A stretch of 64,000 nucleotides of DNA from Enterococcus_E cecorum_B (lineage in GTDB: Bacteria; Bacillota; Bacilli; Lactobacillales; Enterococcaceae), in NCBI GenBank assembly GCA_946499615.1, contig CAMMST010000005.1:1-64000 (forward strand). The letters are read 5' to 3'. The number at the start of each line of letters is the position of its first letter. The first letter of the stretch is position 1. A model generated the notes under the pieces. The model saw nothing but the letters and a program-made list of their open reading frames with translations. It made no database searches and was not told where the DNA came from. Shown here one piece after another: positions 1 through 6,986 of the stretch. The position numbers and the translations under genes are program-made.

Positions 1-965
1 GGATCAGGCTGTGGGGCAGGATTTGGTTGTGGCGTAGGATCTGGATAATTTTGTTGCCCACCAGTATTTCCACCATAATAAGGTGTAGTGTTATCATACG
101 TCGTTGTATCTTGATTCATTGTGCCATCAGTGTTTGTAGCTGAGTCAGTTGTTGTTTCAGCTTGTGTAGTCGCTTGAGCTTGGACTGTAGATTCGATTGC
201 TTGTAAGCCTTCAGTAAAACTATCTCTGATTTTTGGATTTTTAATTTGACCAATCAATTGTTTCACCTGATCTAAGCTTGCTTGATTTGCCTGTTCAGTC
301 ACAGTTTTATCTTTATATAATTGGTTATATAGGTCTTTGGCTTGAGTCACAGCTTTGATTTGTTCTTCAGCAATATCTAACCCTTGATTTAATGCTTTTT
401 GATAATCATCTTTGGCATCTTTCGTATAATTTGCTTTTTTCACTTGATCAAAATCAGCTTGCTTTAAAGACGCCGTAATCAATACTTCCTTATTTTGCTT
501 ATCACCTGTCAGAAATGGATGTTCAAATAAACCATTGATTGCTTTTTGACTAGCAAATTTCTTTTGTAATGATTGGAAGTTTGTTAGTAATTGATTTACT
601 TTATCTTTTTCAGCTTGAACTTGTGATTGATAAGACGCTAAATCATCAGAATTCAAACTTTTTAGATTAGCCAAAGCTGCATTATATTCATTTTCAAAAT
701 TATTGATACTTTGTTGAATATCATCTAATTTCTTTTGATCTAAATCTTTAGCCAGGAATATCTTCTCTTTGTTTAAGTAACCTGATGCAACTTTTTTATT
801 CACTTGATCATATTGTTGATCCACATTTTCAACAAAATTTTCAATGACAGCTTTTGATTGTGTATCTGTATGACGTTGAGAATATTTATACCCGAAAATA
901 CAAATAACAGATACAGAAACCATTAGTAAAAGTGTAATAATAATTTTCAGAATTTTTTTATCCAT
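1..965 (-). CDS. MapZ-like membrane-anchored surface protein, C-terminus beyond window edge
   Basis: The frame runs off the window, so about 321 residues are visible. It starts at an ATG six bases after AGGAGG. A single membrane segment (about residues 6-25) follows only a few residues after the start. Residues 30-245 are charged and helical, like the extracellular repeat domain of MapZ/LocZ, which marks the division site in streptococci and enterococci. From about residue 250 comes a Thr/Gln/Asn/Pro-rich linker. The gene lies beside rlmL, cshB, rnpB and gpsB; pneumococcal mapZ also sits next to rlmL and gpsB. Oddly, the long cytoplasmic FtsZ-binding part of MapZ is absent, and a TAA stop lies in frame seven codons before the chosen ATG. 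The MapZ link is an inference from locus and architecture; it could be another stalk-like surface protein. Confidence 0.6.
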   Translation of the reverse strand, partial: MDKKILKIIITLLLMVSVSVICIFGYKYSQRHTDTQSKAVIENFVENVDQQYDQVNKKVASGYLNKEKIFLAKDLDQKKLDDIQQSINNFENEYNAALANLKSLNSDDLASYQSQVQAEKDKVNQLLTNFQSLQKKFASQKAINGLFEHPFLTGDKQNKEVLITASLKQADFDQVKKANYTKDAKDDYQKALNQGLDIAEEQIKAVTQAKDLYNQLYKDKTVTEQANQASLDQVKQLIGQIKNPKIRDSFTEGLQAIESTVQAQATTQAETTTDSATNTDGTMNQDTTTYDNTTPYYGGNTGGQQNYPDPTPQPNPAPQPD

Positions 966-1063
966 CCTCATCCTCCTAAAAAACAACAATTACTAGATAA
1001 TACTAGCATTTTCATCCCCTAAATACAAATTAAAATCTTAAAAAAAGTAAAAAAATTATTTAA

Positions 1064-2113
1064 TTATGCTTCAATAATGATTGCCTTACGATAAGTATAA
1101 TCTTTAGGCGAAAGAACTTCAAAAGGCGAAATAGATTTTCTAGGACGATAGTAAGTTGATAGTGGTAGATAATCTAAAAGTGGGACTTGGCAATATTCCC
1201 ATTGATCTAGTTTTAATTGTTGATCAGCAGTAATCTCAAATTGCTTCAAATCTCCAGCAAAACTTAAACCAAACATATTCGGCCGACTCACGATTTTATG
1301 TATTTGGTTTTTCCAAAATGAATGGTCTTCTAACAGCTCATTCCCCCATCTAAATAATCGTCGAGTCGTACCACCTACCGCATATTCCCATTGGTCTTCA
1401 TTCATTAAATCCATGACTTCTTTTTGCAAACTTTTACGTAATTGTTCTTGGGTACAGAGTTGATGAGAAAATATAGTGTAGCTTTCTAGTTCAGGATTTA
1501 GTTTGGCATAAAATTGATTTTCATGAAATAATTCATTAGGAAACTCAAAAAATAAAGAGTCTTCAAAATTTTGCGGCGGCGTTAATGCTTGCTTGATTTG
1601 CTCTTCAAACTTTGCAAATTCATCTACTGTCCCAACAAATTCACCCGTTACTGCTTGAAATTCACCTAAATAACTACAGCCGACTGGTAAAGCATATTTT
1701 GCCACTAACATCGGTGGAATATCTACTTGGCGCAAACTAGAAGTTGATTCATTTATAAATACATCCCATTCTTCGGTTGTCTGTAATCCGTAATTTTTTT
1801 GATAGTCTTGCACCTTTTTCGTATAAATAGCATTTTTCATATCCCAATAGAATGCAGGTAAAGGCTGTGTACCAGAATCCCAACCTAAAATAGCCCCTTT
1901 TTTTCCTGGTAAAAAGACAAAAGTTTCCTCATCTAAATTGACTTCAAAAGTTTCGCATTTTACACCTGCTAATTCAAACTGGCTCAATGTAATATTGCTT
2001 ACTTGTTTGAGGGGACTGACATAATAAGCCAGTATTTGACAAAATAAATCTCTTTTAGTGCTCACAGAATAATTTTTCCAATTTGACCAGTCCAAAGTAT
2101 CGATAACCTTCAT
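1064..2113 (-). CDS. Uncharacterised protein with a SUMF1/formylglycine-enzyme-like C-terminal part
   Basis: A soluble protein of 349 residues from the ATG that has GGGAG seven bases upstream; a GTG eleven codons earlier lacks such a site. I do not recognise the family. In the C-terminal third, the segment DQWEYAVGG...RLFRWGNE, followed later by MFGLSFAGD, resembles the core of sulfatase-modifying-factor (SUMF1/FGE, C-type-lectin-like) domains, which typically read EWEYAARGG...YPWGNE and then GLYDMAGN. The paired cysteines of a true formylglycine-generating enzyme are not evident, so catalysis is doubtful. The N-terminal 200 residues match nothing I know. It has its own extended -10 promoter, and its end is 98 bases from the next gene. 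The fold assignment is an inference from a short motif. Confidence 0.6.
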   Translation of the reverse strand: MKVIDTLDWSNWKNYSVSTKRDLFCQILAYYVSPLKQVSNITLSQFELAGVKCETFEVNLDEETFVFLPGKKGAILGWDSGTQPLPAFYWDMKNAIYTKKVQDYQKNYGLQTTEEWDVFINESTSSLRQVDIPPMLVAKYALPVGCSYLGEFQAVTGEFVGTVDEFAKFEEQIKQALTPPQNFEDSLFFEFPNELFHENQFYAKLNPELESYTIFSHQLCTQEQLRKSLQKEVMDLMNEDQWEYAVGGTTRRLFRWGNELLEDHSFWKNQIHKIVSRPNMFGLSFAGDLKQFEITADQQLKLDQWEYCQVPLLDYLPLSTYYRPRKSISPFEVLSPKDYTYRKAIIIEA

Positions 2114-2146
2114 GTAATCACTCCCAAAACCATTATACTTGCTCAC

Positions 2147-2155
2147 ATTATAACA
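2147..2155 (-). promoter_or_regulatory. Extended -10 promoter of the SUMF1-like gene
   Basis: Read on the minus strand this is TGTTATAAT, a perfect -10 hexamer with the TGn extension, 34 bases before the chosen ATG. No convincing -35 is present, as expected for extended -10 promoters. Confidence 0.6.
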
Positions 2156-2197
2156 TACTTGCCATTAATCGGATGAATGATTTTAAAAAAATTTCGT

Positions 2198-2237
2198 AAA
2201 ATGAAAACAGCCTCCGCATACAAATGGGAGACTGTTT
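2198..2237 (-). terminator. Rho-independent terminator after cshB
   Basis: On the minus strand an imperfect stem (AAACAG-CTCC pairing with GGAG-CTGTTT) begins just after the cshB stop codon and is followed by TTTTCATTTT. It ends the rlmL-cshB transcript. Confidence 0.75.
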
Positions 2238-2240
2238 AGA

Positions 2241-3587
2241 TTATATACTTGAGTTTTTCTTATGTTTTCTTGCAGTACGTCCTTTTTGTCGACGTTCCAT
2301 TTTACGTTTTTGTTTATTTGATTTCTCAATTTCTCGTTGAATTTGCTTCTTATAGCCAGGCTTAATTTTTTTCTTTTTCTTCTTCACTAAGCCAATCAAT
2401 GTCGTATCTAACTCATCGCGTTTTTTTTCACGTTTTTGACGACGATTACGATCATAGGAATCAACGACCTCATCATTCTTGATTTCTTTTGGTTTGAAAG
2501 TAATACCTAGTGCTTCAATTTCATTAATTTTTCTTTCATCACTTGGTTCGTAAAGAGTGATAGCTGTGCCTGGTAATTGATTCCGTCCGGTTCTTCCTAC
2601 ACGATGAATAAAGAACTCTAAATCATCCGGTATCTCGGCATTGATAACATGAGATACACCTTCGATATCAATACCGCGTGCAGCTAAATCGGTTGCGACA
2701 ACATATTGAAAGTCTAAATTTTGAATTTGCTTCATGACGCGTTTACGTTCACGAGGTAAGATATCGCCATGAATCGTTGCGACACCTAATCCTTGGTTTT
2801 TCAAATATTGGCTGATTTCATCTACTCTTTGTTTCGTGTTCGCAAATACAATCGCCAAATAAGGGTGTCCAATTGTTAATAATTGATAAATAATTTGGTT
2901 CACGTCTTTACCTTTAGTTGAAATTAACCAGTTATCAATTGTTTCTGAAATGACCGTCTTGGGTTTAATTTCTTCAATTAAAGGATTGTTCATATATTTT
3001 CTCAAAAATGGACGTAATTTTTCAGGAATTGTAGCTGAAAATACAAGCATTTGTAAATTATCTGGCATTCTACCGGCAATTCGATCAACATCAGCTAGGA
3101 ATCCTAAATCTAGAGTCATATCAGCTTCATCAACAACCATAACTTGCGTGGTATGAATCAATAAATCCCCTGAAGTGACTAAATCCAAAATTCTCCCTGG
3201 TGTACCAATAACGATATGCGGTTGTTTAGTGGCTAATCGTTCTACTTGACGTAATTTATCCGTCCCACCAACAAAATTCATAATTGAAATTTCTTCACCA
3301 GAAAAATCAGCTAATTGTTTGGCCGCTTGATAAATTTGAGTAGCTAATTCTCGACTAGGCGCTGTAATAACGGCTTGCACATTTTGTTGTTCCAAGTCTA
3401 ATTGATTAAAAATCGGTAATAAAAAGGTATGGGTTTTCCCTGTTCCTGTTTGAGACTGTCCCACAACACTGCGACCAGCTTGAATGACAGGTATTAATCG
3501 TTCTTGCACTTCTGTAGGTTGTTTAAATCCCTTATCCGCAATCGCAGTCAATAAATAATCTTGTAATTGAAAGGCTGCAAAACTCAT
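2241..3587 (-). CDS. cshB: DEAD-box RNA helicase CshB-like
   Basis: ATP-dependent RNA helicase of 448 residues, expected to unwind RNA in ribosome assembly, mRNA turnover and cold adaptation. Visible motifs: a Q-motif region, Walker A GQSQTGTGKT (about residues 43-52), PSRELA, GTPGR, the DEAD box VVDEAD (about 152), SAT, and the second-domain motifs RGIDIEGV and HRVGRTGR. The C-terminal 70 residues are very Lys/Arg-rich, typical of an RNA-binding tail. Sequence and tail resemble Bacillus CshB (YqfR) more than CshA, which is longer. Its ATG overlaps the rlmL stop codon (ATGA type), so the two are translationally coupled. Confidence 0.9.
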   Translation of the reverse strand: MSFAAFQLQDYLLTAIADKGFKQPTEVQERLIPVIQAGRSVVGQSQTGTGKTHTFLLPIFNQLDLEQQNVQAVITAPSRELATQIYQAAKQLADFSGEEISIMNFVGGTDKLRQVERLATKQPHIVIGTPGRILDLVTSGDLLIHTTQVMVVDEADMTLDLGFLADVDRIAGRMPDNLQMLVFSATIPEKLRPFLRKYMNNPLIEEIKPKTVISETIDNWLISTKGKDVNQIIYQLLTIGHPYLAIVFANTKQRVDEISQYLKNQGLGVATIHGDILPRERKRVMKQIQNLDFQYVVATDLAARGIDIEGVSHVINAEIPDDLEFFIHRVGRTGRNQLPGTAITLYEPSDERKINEIEALGITFKPKEIKNDEVVDSYDRNRRQKREKKRDELDTTLIGLVKKKKKKIKPGYKKQIQREIEKSNKQKRKMERRQKGRTARKHKKNSSI

Positions 3588-4756
3588 TTTATCTCCTCCT
3601 TCTTCTCTTTTCTAGGTGGCCGTGTTCCCCAATATTGGAAATAATCACATCTTAACGCCCCATTATAGAGTTTTCGTTTTTTTGTTGCTTTTTGACCATA
3701 AAATTCTTCAAAAGCTAAATCACTCGTTAATATATACTTACTCCAAGTCGTTAATGGCTTCATAACTTGGCCCATTTCACGATATAATTTTCGAACTGTA
3801 TCTCGTTCACCTAAACGTTCTCCATAAGGTGGATTTGCAACGATTACCCCATATTCTTTATCTGTTTTAAAGTCTTTAACAGCTTGTTGTTTGAAGGTAA
3901 TTGAATCACTTAGTCCAGCCTCGAGTGCATTTTGTTTGGCAATTTCAATCATATTTTCATTAATATCCATTCCCAAAATATCTAGCTCGACGTCATAATC
4001 CGCTTGTTCATCAGCTTCCATACGGACTTTTTCAAAAATTTCCTGATCAAACCAACTCCATGTTTCACAGACAAATTCGCGATTAAAGCCAGGTGCAATA
4101 TTGTGACCGATTAACGCAGCTTCGATACATAAAGTGCCAGAACCACAAACTGGATCGATAAAAGGACGATCTTTCCGCCAATTTGTTAACATGACCATCG
4201 CTGCAGCCATATTTTCTTTTAATGGTGCGCCACCCTTATCCAGACGATATCCGCGTTTAAATAAACTTGGTCCGGTGGTATCAAGTGTGAGGGTCACTTT
4301 ATCTTTCAACAGAGCGACTTCTAATTTATATAATGCCCCTGTTTCAGGAAGTGGCATATGACTTGGTCGATGATAATATTCACGCAAACGATTGACAATA
4401 GCTTTTTTTGTAATCGCTTGGCAGTCAGAAACACTAAACAATTTTGATTTAATTGATTTACCTTCTACAGGAAAATTTGCATCTAAAGGTAAATAATCTT
4501 CCCAAGGTAAACTTTTTACTTTGTTGAACAATTCGTCAAAACTGGTTGCTTCAAATTCGCCAACTACAATTTTGACACGATCTGCACATCTCAACCATAG
4601 ATTCGTTTTAGCAATTGTCTCCATATTTCCACGAAATCTAGCACGGCCATTTTCTACTTGGCATGCAATGCCCATTTCTCGTAATTCTTTTCCGACTAAT
4701 GCTTCTAACCCACTTGCTGCAGTTGCAATTAATTGAAAAGTCTGCTCTTTTTGCAT
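3584..4756 (-). CDS. rlmL: THUMP-domain 23S rRNA guanine N2-methyltransferase (RlmL/YpsC family)
   Basis: S-adenosylmethionine-dependent methyltransferase of 390 residues that should modify a guanine in 23S rRNA. The N-terminal 160 residues form a ferredoxin-like/THUMP RNA-binding region. The Rossmann methyltransferase part contains DPVCGSGTLCIEA (SAM binding, about residue 200), the acidic GMDINENM and the catalytic N6/N2-amine motif NPPYGERL (about 310). The length fits the short Firmicutes YpsC type; the RlmK half of the enterobacterial fusion is missing. It starts at an ATG behind AGGAGGAAATT. It lies just downstream of rnpB and overlaps cshB by four bases. Confidence 0.88.
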   Translation of the reverse strand: MQKEQTFQLIATAASGLEALVGKELREMGIACQVENGRARFRGNMETIAKTNLWLRCADRVKIVVGEFEATSFDELFNKVKSLPWEDYLPLDANFPVEGKSIKSKLFSVSDCQAITKKAIVNRLREYYHRPSHMPLPETGALYKLEVALLKDKVTLTLDTTGPSLFKRGYRLDKGGAPLKENMAAAMVMLTNWRKDRPFIDPVCGSGTLCIEAALIGHNIAPGFNREFVCETWSWFDQEIFEKVRMEADEQADYDVELDILGMDINENMIEIAKQNALEAGLSDSITFKQQAVKDFKTDKEYGVIVANPPYGERLGERDTVRKLYREMGQVMKPLTTWSKYILTSDLAFEEFYGQKATKKRKLYNGALRCDYFQYWGTRPPRKEKKEEIK

Positions 4757-4777
4757 AATTTCCTCCTAAATTTTACT

Positions 4778-4805
4778 AAAAAAAACGGCTGAACCACTGT
4801 CAGCC
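4778..4805 (-). terminator. Terminator of rnpB
   Basis: Minus strand: the stem GGCTGA...TCAGCC is followed by G and eight T residues, just after the 3' end of RNase P RNA and before the rlmL ribosome site. Confidence 0.85.
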
Positions 4806-4817
4806 AAACCCTGTTTA

Positions 4818-5188
4818 TTGTGATTTTCTATAAGCCATGTTTTGTCCTATCTTATCCAGGGAAAAAAGATATGGATAATCATCTATCTGCATTCAATGCC
4901 CCTTTGATCCGTTCATTTCCGTCCAAAAGGCGCCCCTACCATAATTTGGGTTGCTCACTCGAGGGGTTTACCCGTTTCACAATAAGATTTCTCTTATTTA
5001 TCGTCACTGTTGCACGTTAAGGAATTCTCTGGCATAGAAATTTCCTTAGCCATTACTTCCGCCGTTATAGTAAAACTATACCTTAGCTTATTGTTTCGCT
5101 AAGCACGAACACTACAAGCATCGCAGCTTGTGTGAGCATGGACTTTCCTCAGGGTAAAGAATACCCCGCGATTATCCGAAAACCACAA
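4818..5188 (-). ncRNA. rnpB: RNase P RNA, type B
   Basis: Catalytic RNA of RNase P, which removes the 5' leader of pre-tRNAs. Diagnostic conserved blocks on the minus strand: GAGGAAAGTCCATGCTC near the 5' end, GTAGTGTTCGTG, CAGTGACGA, GGGTAAACCCCTCGAG, GTAGGGG, and the terminal GACAAAACATGGCTTATAG. The P1 helix is visible: TTGTGGTTTTC at the 5' end pairs with GAAAATCACAA at the 3' end, which sets the ends to within a few bases. Layout and length (about 371 nt) fit the Bacillus-type (B) RNA. It sits between gpsB and rlmL, as in streptococci. Its promoter must lie in or next to the end of gpsB; I could not pin it down. Confidence 0.96.
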
Positions 5189-5197
5189 TTAATGACA

Positions 5198-5614
5198 TTA
5201 AAATAGACGTGTTTTGTCTAAATCATCTTCATCATCATTATTGGTATAATTAGAACTTAAACTACTTAAAGAAGAGGAAGGTTCAATTGTCACTTCTTGA
5301 TCTAATTTTTTACCGAAGACTTCTTTTTCTAGATTTGATAAGCGTTTTAGAATATCAAAATTTGTCACTGTTTGACTCTTTTGGCTTTCAGGTTGAATTT
5401 TTGACATTACAGCTTGACTCTTATTTAATTGGTTAATTTTAGCATTTAAACGGTCATTTTCTTCTTGTAATGCAAGGATTTCTTTATTGAAAGTTTCATA
5501 GTCTTTCATAATATTATCTAGGAATTCATCCACTTCATCTGGATCAAATCCTCTCATTTTTACTTTGAATTCTTTATTAAAAATATCAATTGCTTTGTAG
5601 TTATACTTTGCCAT
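5198..5614 (-). CDS. gpsB: Cell-cycle protein GpsB
   Basis: Small cytoplasmic membrane-associated coiled-coil protein (138 residues) that coordinates septal and peripheral wall synthesis and docks to penicillin-binding proteins. The N-terminal DivIVA-like lipid-binding region includes the FNKEFKVKMRGFDPDEVDEFLD signature (about residues 10-30), followed by a coiled coil to about residue 70 and a C-terminal helical trimerisation part (LKRLSNLEKEVFG, about 95-107). The tail is acidic. I start at MAKYN, behind GAGGTG, and not at an in-frame ATG ten codons earlier without a ribosome site. The neighbouring pbp1A encodes a known type of GpsB partner. Confidence 0.95.
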   Translation of the reverse strand: MAKYNYKAIDIFNKEFKVKMRGFDPDEVDEFLDNIMKDYETFNKEILALQEENDRLNAKINQLNKSQAVMSKIQPESQKSQTVTNFDILKRLSNLEKEVFGKKLDQEVTIEPSSSLSSLSSNYTNNDDEDDLDKTRLF

Positions 5615-5656
5615 TATTTTCACCTCATAGTCTCTTTTGTCCACACTTCTTTTTCT

Positions 5657-5685
5657 ATTCTATATAAAACCGTAAATAAAAGCAA
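5657..5685 (-). promoter_or_regulatory. Promoter of gpsB
   Basis: Minus strand: -35 TTGCTT, a 17-base spacer and -10 TAGAAT, about 43 bases before the gpsB ATG. Confidence 0.6.
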
Positions 5686-5750
5686 ACAATTTCTAGAAAA
5701 TTTCTATTGTTTTTCATAAAAATTTAACCAAAAAAGTTGTTTCTTATCAT

Positions 5751-6296
5751 TTACCCTTCTTCAAACAGGTCATTTGCAAAACTTTGTAAGTCATCCATCG
5801 AATTTAATATTAATTCTTTTCCTGTTTGTTCCCATTCTTTCAATAAATATTGAGGTTTGCCAGGAAATTCTTCATCATAAATTGCCCACATTACATCGGC
5901 ATGTGACACAATAAATTGGGAATGATTTCTTAATTGTGAAGGATCTGAATATGGTTTTTGGCTGACAAAATTAAGATAATCAGCTTGACGGATGACTTCT
6001 TCAAATGTTTGTTGATTATAACCTTGCCAATTCTCGCCAAAATTTTGAAAAGGTAGCAAGACACCTATCTGAATATCATATCCCTCATTTTTTAATTCAA
6101 AAGCCATCTGTGCACTCCATAACTCAATGCCCAAATTTCCGCCAATAATAAACCATTGTGCGCCATTATCTATTAATTGTCGTAAAGAATGTTTAATAAA
6201 TTTATAAAGTATTGCTAATTTCGGGTCTTTTGCTTGAAAAATACCTAATTCATAATTACGATATCCAGTGATGGCAATAATTTTCCGTTTTTTCAT
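5751..6296 (-). CDS. ypsA: YpsA-family (DUF1273) Rossmann-fold protein
   Basis: Cytoplasmic protein of 181 residues in the SLOG (SMF/DprA-LOG) superfamily, which is thought to bind nucleotide-like ligands. Visible features: an N-terminal beta strand followed by ITGYRNYELGIF, a glycine-rich FIIGGNLGIELWSA (about residues 47-60), then LLPFQNFGENW, typical of YpsA. In Bacillus YpsA affects cell division, and it commonly neighbours gpsB, as here. It diverges from recU with only about 57 bases between the two starts. Family membership is clear; the biochemical activity is unknown. Confidence 0.88.
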   Translation of the reverse strand: MKKRKIIAITGYRNYELGIFQAKDPKLAILYKFIKHSLRQLIDNGAQWFIIGGNLGIELWSAQMAFELKNEGYDIQIGVLLPFQNFGENWQGYNQQTFEEVIRQADYLNFVSQKPYSDPSQLRNHSQFIVSHADVMWAIYDEEFPGKPQYLLKEWEQTGKELILNSMDDLQSFANDLFEEG

Positions 6297-6323
6297 CTAC
6301 ACTTTTCTTTCTATTTTATTTTT

Positions 6324-6332
6324 TGGTATAAT
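6324..6332 (+). promoter_or_regulatory. Extended -10 promoter of recU-pbp1A
   Basis: TGGTATAAT is a perfect TGn-extended -10, 22 bases before the recU ATG. The -35 region is poor. Confidence 0.6.
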
Positions 6333-6353
6333 AGTTTCAGGAGTGTGAAATTT

Positions 6354-6986
6354 ATGAACTTTCATTATCCCAATGGAAAAGTTTATCACAAGACAGAATG
6401 GAAGTCAGCAAAAAAATCGCCACTCACTTTTGCCAATCGTGGGATGCGTTTTGAAGAGGCTATTAATGAAAGCAATGAATATTACTTAAATAAACAAATT
6501 GCTGTCATACATAAAAAGCCCACCCCCATTCAAATTGTGAAAGTCGACTACCCCAAACGTAGTGCAGCAACAATCAAAGAAGCCTATTTTAAAGAAGCTT
6601 CAACTACAGATTATAATGGGGTTTATCAAGGATATTATCTTGATTTTGAGGCAAAAGCTACCCAAAATAAAACTTCATTTCCTTTAAAAAATTTCCATTC
6701 TCATCAGATTGAGCATATGAGAAATTGTTTACTCCAAGGCGGAATTTGTTTTGTATTGCTTTATTTTAGTGCTTTGAAGCGTTGTTTTTTTCTAGATGCA
6801 AAGACATTAATTGAAAAATGGGATAGTCAAGAGCAACAGAGAAAATCGATTACGCTAAACGAAATAGAAGCAAAAGGAATTGAAATTACCATGAAAATCG
6901 CTCCTCGAATTGATTATTTAGCAGCGGTTAAACAATTTTTAGAAAATAAAGGAGAACACAGAAATGGCAAATCAAACCTCGACTAG
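6354..6986 (+). CDS. recU: Holliday junction resolvase RecU
   Basis: Structure-specific endonuclease of 210 residues that cuts four-way junctions in recombinational repair and chromosome segregation. Nearly all family signatures are present: an N-terminal YPNGK, SNRGMRFEEAINESN-type region, AVIHKKPTP, YPKRSAATIKEAYFKE, the catalytic DYNGVYQGYYLDFEAK (Asp and Glu-x-Lys of the nuclease core, about residues 85-105), NFHSHQIEHM, and a C-terminal PRIDYL. I start at the ATG ten bases after AGGAG; the GTG three codons earlier sits on top of that site. Its 3' end overlaps pbp1A by 23 bases, the usual recU-pbp1 pairing in Firmicutes. Confidence 0.95.
   Translation: MNFHYPNGKVYHKTEWKSAKKSPLTFANRGMRFEEAINESNEYYLNKQIAVIHKKPTPIQIVKVDYPKRSAATIKEAYFKEASTTDYNGVYQGYYLDFEAKATQNKTSFPLKNFHSHQIEHMRNCLLQGGICFVLLYFSALKRCFFLDAKTLIEKWDSQEQQRKSITLNEIEAKGIEITMKIAPRIDYLAAVKQFLENKGEHRNGKSNLD

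Noticed and set aside
4820..5020. Plus-strand open frame of 66 codons
   Set aside because: It is antisense to the RNase P RNA gene, whose conserved blocks explain the sequence.
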